From positions 806,001 through 870,000 of the forward strand of contig NZ_LN868939.1 of NCBI RefSeq assembly GCF_001182745.1: DNA of 64,000 nt, written 5' to 3'. Position numbers and translations under genes: made by a program. This DNA is from Nocardia farcinica. GTDB taxonomy: Bacteria; Actinomycetota; Actinomycetes; Mycobacteriales; Mycobacteriaceae. Within the stretch, counting starts at the first letter, position 1. The number at the start of each line of letters is the position of its first letter. Of this stretch, positions 61,569-64,000 are shown piece by piece. The notes under the pieces were generated by a model. It did not search any database and was not told the origin of the DNA. It saw only the letters and a list, made by a program, of their open reading frames with translations.

Positions 61569-62111
61569 ATGAACACCACCCTCCGCAGCACCGCCCTCCG
61601 CGCCACCGCGATCGCCTCCGCCGCCGCCCTCGCGCTGCTGGTCTCCGCCTGCGGGGACGACACCGAGACCGCGGCCCCCACCACGTCGGCCACGACGTCG
61701 GCCGCCGCCCCGGCCGCACCGGCGGGCAAGTCCGCCGCCGCGGTGGACGGCAAGGCGCTCGACGCCGGATTCGAGACCACCTGCGCCAAGCAGGGCGACA
61801 CCCTGGCCCTCGCGCTGACCGACAACAACAACGCCACCTACGGCCAGCTCACCGTGAGCGCCACCGTCACCGGCGACACCGTGCAGGCCGTCGGCATCGC
61901 GGGCAGCAAGGGCGGCTCCGCGGGCATGCCGTACGCCCTGGGCTACGGCAACGGCCAGCCCGGCGGCTCGGCGAAGCTGGCCAAGGACGGCAACACCTTC
62001 ACCATCACCGGCGAAGGCGTGGGCGCACCGGACATGACCAACCCGCTGGCCGGGCCCAGCACCGCCACCTTCGAGATCACCTTCGCCTGCACCGACATCG
62101 TCGGCGCCTGA
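61569..62111 (+). CDS. LpqH-family (19 kDa antigen) lipoprotein
   Basis: The 180-residue lipoprotein has a signal peptide with lipobox LLVSAC (Cys near 26), then an Ala/Thr/Pro-rich stretch and a beta-rich domain of about 120 residues. The last part, KDGNTFTITGEGVG and NPLAGPSTATFEITFAC, matches the mycobacterial 19 kDa LpqH pattern of a Lys-Asp-Gly strand, ITG strand and terminal Cys. The two Cys (near 77 and 174) could form a disulfide. It is an external, likely immunogenic lipoprotein. The stop codon is part of the first unit of a tandem repeat. Confidence 0.83.
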   Translation: MNTTLRSTALRATAIASAAALALLVSACGDDTETAAPTTSATTSAAAPAAPAGKSAAAVDGKALDAGFETTCAKQGDTLALALTDNNNATYGQLTVSATVTGDTVQAVGIAGSKGGSAGMPYALGYGNGQPGGSAKLAKDGNTFTITGEGVGAPDMTNPLAGPSTATFEITFACTDIVGA

Positions 62112-62276
62112 GCGGGTCAGCGGCGGAGGCGGTAGCGAAGCGTCACCACGTAGGCCGCCCCGCTCAGGCGAAATCGGACACCGCCTGAGCGGGTTGCGGC
62201 CGGAGGCGGTAGCGAAGCGTCACCACGTAGGCCGCTCCGCTCAGGCGAAATCGGACACCGCCTGAGCGGGTCAGCG
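62106..62276. repeat. 77-base tandem repeat downstream of the lipoprotein gene
   Basis: Two near-identical 77-base units occupy 62106-62182 and 62183-62259, and the first 17 bases of a third lie at 62260-62276. The units differ mainly in a few bases near each unit's base 12-22 and one base near 54. Each unit carries a 10-base inverted pair (GCCTGAGCGG with CCGCTCAGGC) that can form a large hairpin, so the whole could act as a tandem terminator or a mobile intergenic repeat. The lipoprotein stop codon is inside the first copy. Confidence 0.9.
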
Positions 62277-62379
62277 AAAACCGACGCAGCCCGGATTCTC
62301 GGCTCCCCGTCGTCCCCCACCGGGACGACGGGGTGGCCCGGAACCCGGAACACCCATCCCACCCATCGAGGAGCACATC

Positions 62380-63204
62380 ATGATCCGCGCACTCCGCATC
62401 GCCGTCGTCGTCGCCGCCCTGCTGGCCGTCGGCCTCTACCTGTGGCACGGCCTGACCTACGAACCCGTCAGCCGCTGGGAGCCGGGCATCACCGCCTGGG
62501 CCAACGGCTACCTCGCCCTGCCGATCGTCGCCTTCGTCGCCGTGACGATGGTCTTCACCTACACCGCGATGGCCGGTGACCTGTTCGGCGGTGGCGTGCT
62601 CCAGGCACTGACCGGCCGCAACACCGGCGCCTTCCGCGCCGGCCTGACCGGCTTGGGCACCGTGAAGTCGGTGCGGCAGACCGGGGTCCAGGTCAACGAC
62701 CAGCCGCAGGTGCGCATCGAGTTCGGTGTGGAGGGTGCCGACGGCAAGGTCTTCGACGCCACCGCCCGCCTCGTCGTCCCGCTCACCGAGCTGGCCCTGC
62801 TGCGGCCCGGCGTGGTGCTGCCGGTGCGGTACCTGCCGCACCGCACCGACACCGTGCAGGTCGACCTGTCCGGCGACACCGCCGAGGCGCAGCGGGTGAT
62901 GAACCAGTCGATGATCCGCAAGGGCTTCACCACCGCGGCCAAGCTCGATATCGCCGCCCGCGGGATCGCCGCACAGGCCGTGGTGCAGTCGCTGGCGGTG
63001 ACCGGCCGGATCCGCGAGGGCTACGCCGAGGTGCGGATCGGCCTGGCCGTCACCCGCCCGGACGGCAGCACCTTCACCACCCGCACCGAGAAGTTCCTGC
63101 CGCCGGCGGGCGTCGCCAATGTGCAGGTCGGGCGGATCGTCCAGGTGCACTACCTGCCGGAGAACGAGAACGAGGTGGTGTTGTCGATCCCGGTGAACGC
63201 GTGA
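62380..63204 (+). CDS. Membrane protein with duplicated DUF3592-like beta domain
   Basis: The 274-residue protein has two N-terminal hydrophobic helices (about 4-22 and 45-65), then two similar beta-rich units. Unit one (about 92-160) reads GTVKSVRQTGVQVNDQPQVRIEF and VVLPVRYLPHRTDTVQVDL. Unit two (about 200-270) reads QSLAVTGRIREGYAEVRIGLAV and IVQVHYLPENENEVVLSIP. The pattern recalls the DUF3592 domain, though I do not claim membership with certainty. The start at 62380 begins after a GAGGAGC site. Function unknown; it follows the repeat array. Confidence 0.7.
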   Translation: MIRALRIAVVVAALLAVGLYLWHGLTYEPVSRWEPGITAWANGYLALPIVAFVAVTMVFTYTAMAGDLFGGGVLQALTGRNTGAFRAGLTGLGTVKSVRQTGVQVNDQPQVRIEFGVEGADGKVFDATARLVVPLTELALLRPGVVLPVRYLPHRTDTVQVDLSGDTAEAQRVMNQSMIRKGFTTAAKLDIAARGIAAQAVVQSLAVTGRIREGYAEVRIGLAVTRPDGSTFTTRTEKFLPPAGVANVQVGRIVQVHYLPENENEVVLSIPVNA

Positions 63205-63334
63205 GCCCCCGGCCTACCCGGACCCGCCGCCGTTCCGCCCGCGCGCGTCGCCCGACGTTCGCGGACGGTCCGGCGGTGGGCCGGGTCGTCCGTGTTTCCG
63301 CAGGACCTGCCAGGACCGGGGCAATTGGTCGGAT

Positions 63335-63358
63335 GTTCACCGATGCGTTCCCTGCGAA
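63335..63358 (+). promoter_or_regulatory. Possible PHO-box-like direct repeat
   Basis: GTTCACC at 63335 and GTTCCCT at 63347 resemble actinomycete PhoP boxes (GTTCACC units every 11 bases), but the spacing is 12 and the second copy is imperfect. The downstream PhoX-type phosphatase makes phosphate control plausible. Confidence 0.3.
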
Positions 63359-63478
63359 TCGACTACGGCGTCTAGCGTGCCGCCGTCAGCTGTGTTCGGT
63401 GTGCCGGAGCGGGCGGCCCGCGTGCCGCGGTGCCGTCGTCACCGGCCACCGGACCGCTCAGCCCAGTCAGGAGTGATC

Positions 63479-64000
63479 GTGACCCCGAAGCCTCTCGCCC
63501 TCTTCGTCGCCCACGACGGCCGCTCGTCCCGCTCCGCGGTGACCTGCGAATACAAGTGCGCCAACGCCTGCTTCCACGAGGCGCCCAACACCTCCGGCGG
63601 TGAGTACTTCGGCGACATCGTCAGCTCCCTCAACCGGCGCGGCCTGCTCAAGGGCGGTGCGGCGGCGGTGCTGGCGGTCGGCGCGGCCGGCGTGCTCGCG
63701 GCCTGTGGCGACGACGAGCCCGCCCCGGCGGCGTCGGCGGGTGATCCGGGCACCGGCACCGATTTCACCGCGGTCACCCCCAACACCGAGGACGCGGTGG
63801 TCATCCCCGAGGGCTACGAGCAACAGGTGGTGATCCGCTGGGGCGACCCGATCTTCCCGGACGCCCCCGCCTTCGACTTCGAGAACCAGACCGCGGCCGC
63901 GCAGGCCCGACAGTTCGGTTACAACAACGACTTCGCCGCTCTGCTGCCCGTCGAGGGCCAGGCCAACCGGTACCTGCTGGTGGTCAACCACGAGTACACC
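63479..64000 (+). CDS. PhoX-type (DUF839) alkaline phosphatase, 3' end missing
   Basis: A GTG at 63479, with AGGAG six bases ahead, starts 174 codons that run off the window. A twin-arginine export signal is clear: SLNRRGLLKGGAAAVLAVG (R53-R54), followed by LAAC (Cys76), so the mature protein may be lipid-anchored. Before it is a Cys-rich segment (CEYKCANACFHE at about 23-34). The mature part begins GDDEPAPAAS and continues GTDFTAVTPNTEDAVVIPEGY and QVVIRWGDPIF, as in DUF839/PhoX phosphatases, which use calcium and iron. The C-terminal catalytic region lies beyond the window. Confidence 0.85.
   Translation, partial: MTPKPLALFVAHDGRSSRSAVTCEYKCANACFHEAPNTSGGEYFGDIVSSLNRRGLLKGGAAAVLAVGAAGVLAACGDDEPAPAASAGDPGTGTDFTAVTPNTEDAVVIPEGYEQQVVIRWGDPIFPDAPAFDFENQTAAAQARQFGYNNDFAALLPVEGQANRYLLVVNHEYT

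Overview
The window is high-GC actinobacterial chromosome, most likely from Nocardia or a close relative in the Mycobacteriales. The basis is gene content: a LpqY-SugABC-type sugar importer, an LpqH-type lipoprotein, a wax ester synthase/DGAT, a serine-rich cutinase-type hydrolase, PonA1-type penicillin-binding proteins, a WXG100 protein, and the local gene set ino1, PadR, DUF1707, DUF5318, ponA1, GT87, rpsF, ssb, rpsR, rplI, dnaB that is also found together in mycobacteria. The species is inferred, not proven. No tRNA, rRNA, transposase, phage module or CRISPR array was recognised.

Layout. 0-10.3 kb: a truncated WXG100 gene, a flippase-like membrane protein carrying a degenerate kinase domain, an SGNH hydrolase, DUF5996, a nitronate-monooxygenase-type flavoprotein with KstR-like operators, WS/DGAT, a methyltransferase and a cutinase. 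10.4-15.5 kb: dnaB interrupted by a LAGLIDADG intein, a gap rich in DnaA boxes, then the rpsF-ssb-rpsR-rplI operon. 15.7-33.1 kb: a tellurite-resistance-like (Ter) island flanked by two paralogous GT87 mannosyltransferase-like genes. It holds DUF389, a TerC-type protein, three TerD proteins, three AIM24 proteins and a tightly coupled biosynthetic operon (coiled-coil protein, HpcH/CitE-like lyase, a giant PRTase-TRSP-StiP-PELOTA fusion and a HAD phosphatase). This matches the nucleoside-like metabolite pathway predicted for Ter systems.

33-44 kb: two PonA-type bifunctional penicillin-binding proteins bracket DUF5318, a DUF1707 pair, a PadR-ino1 operon with a palindromic operator, and a tandem pair of stand-alone effector-binding proteins. 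44-53 kb: the sugar importer, with lpqY-sugA-sugB separated from the sugC-like ATPase by DUF2786/metallopeptidase, menC, a thiolase and an HxlR regulator. 53-61.4 kb: catalase, an F420-type LLM oxidoreductase, a four-gene operon of two unknown proteins, a TPR protein and a CHAT protease-like protein, and a VOC protein. 61.5-64 kb: an LpqH-family lipoprotein followed by a 77-bp tandem repeat, a membrane protein with duplicated domains, and the start of a Tat-exported PhoX-type phosphatase that runs off the window.

The best candidates for poorly described systems are the Ter biosynthetic operon with its fused 910-residue enzyme and the CHAT/TPR four-gene operon. The DnaA-box cluster next to dnaB is the most unusual non-coding signal.
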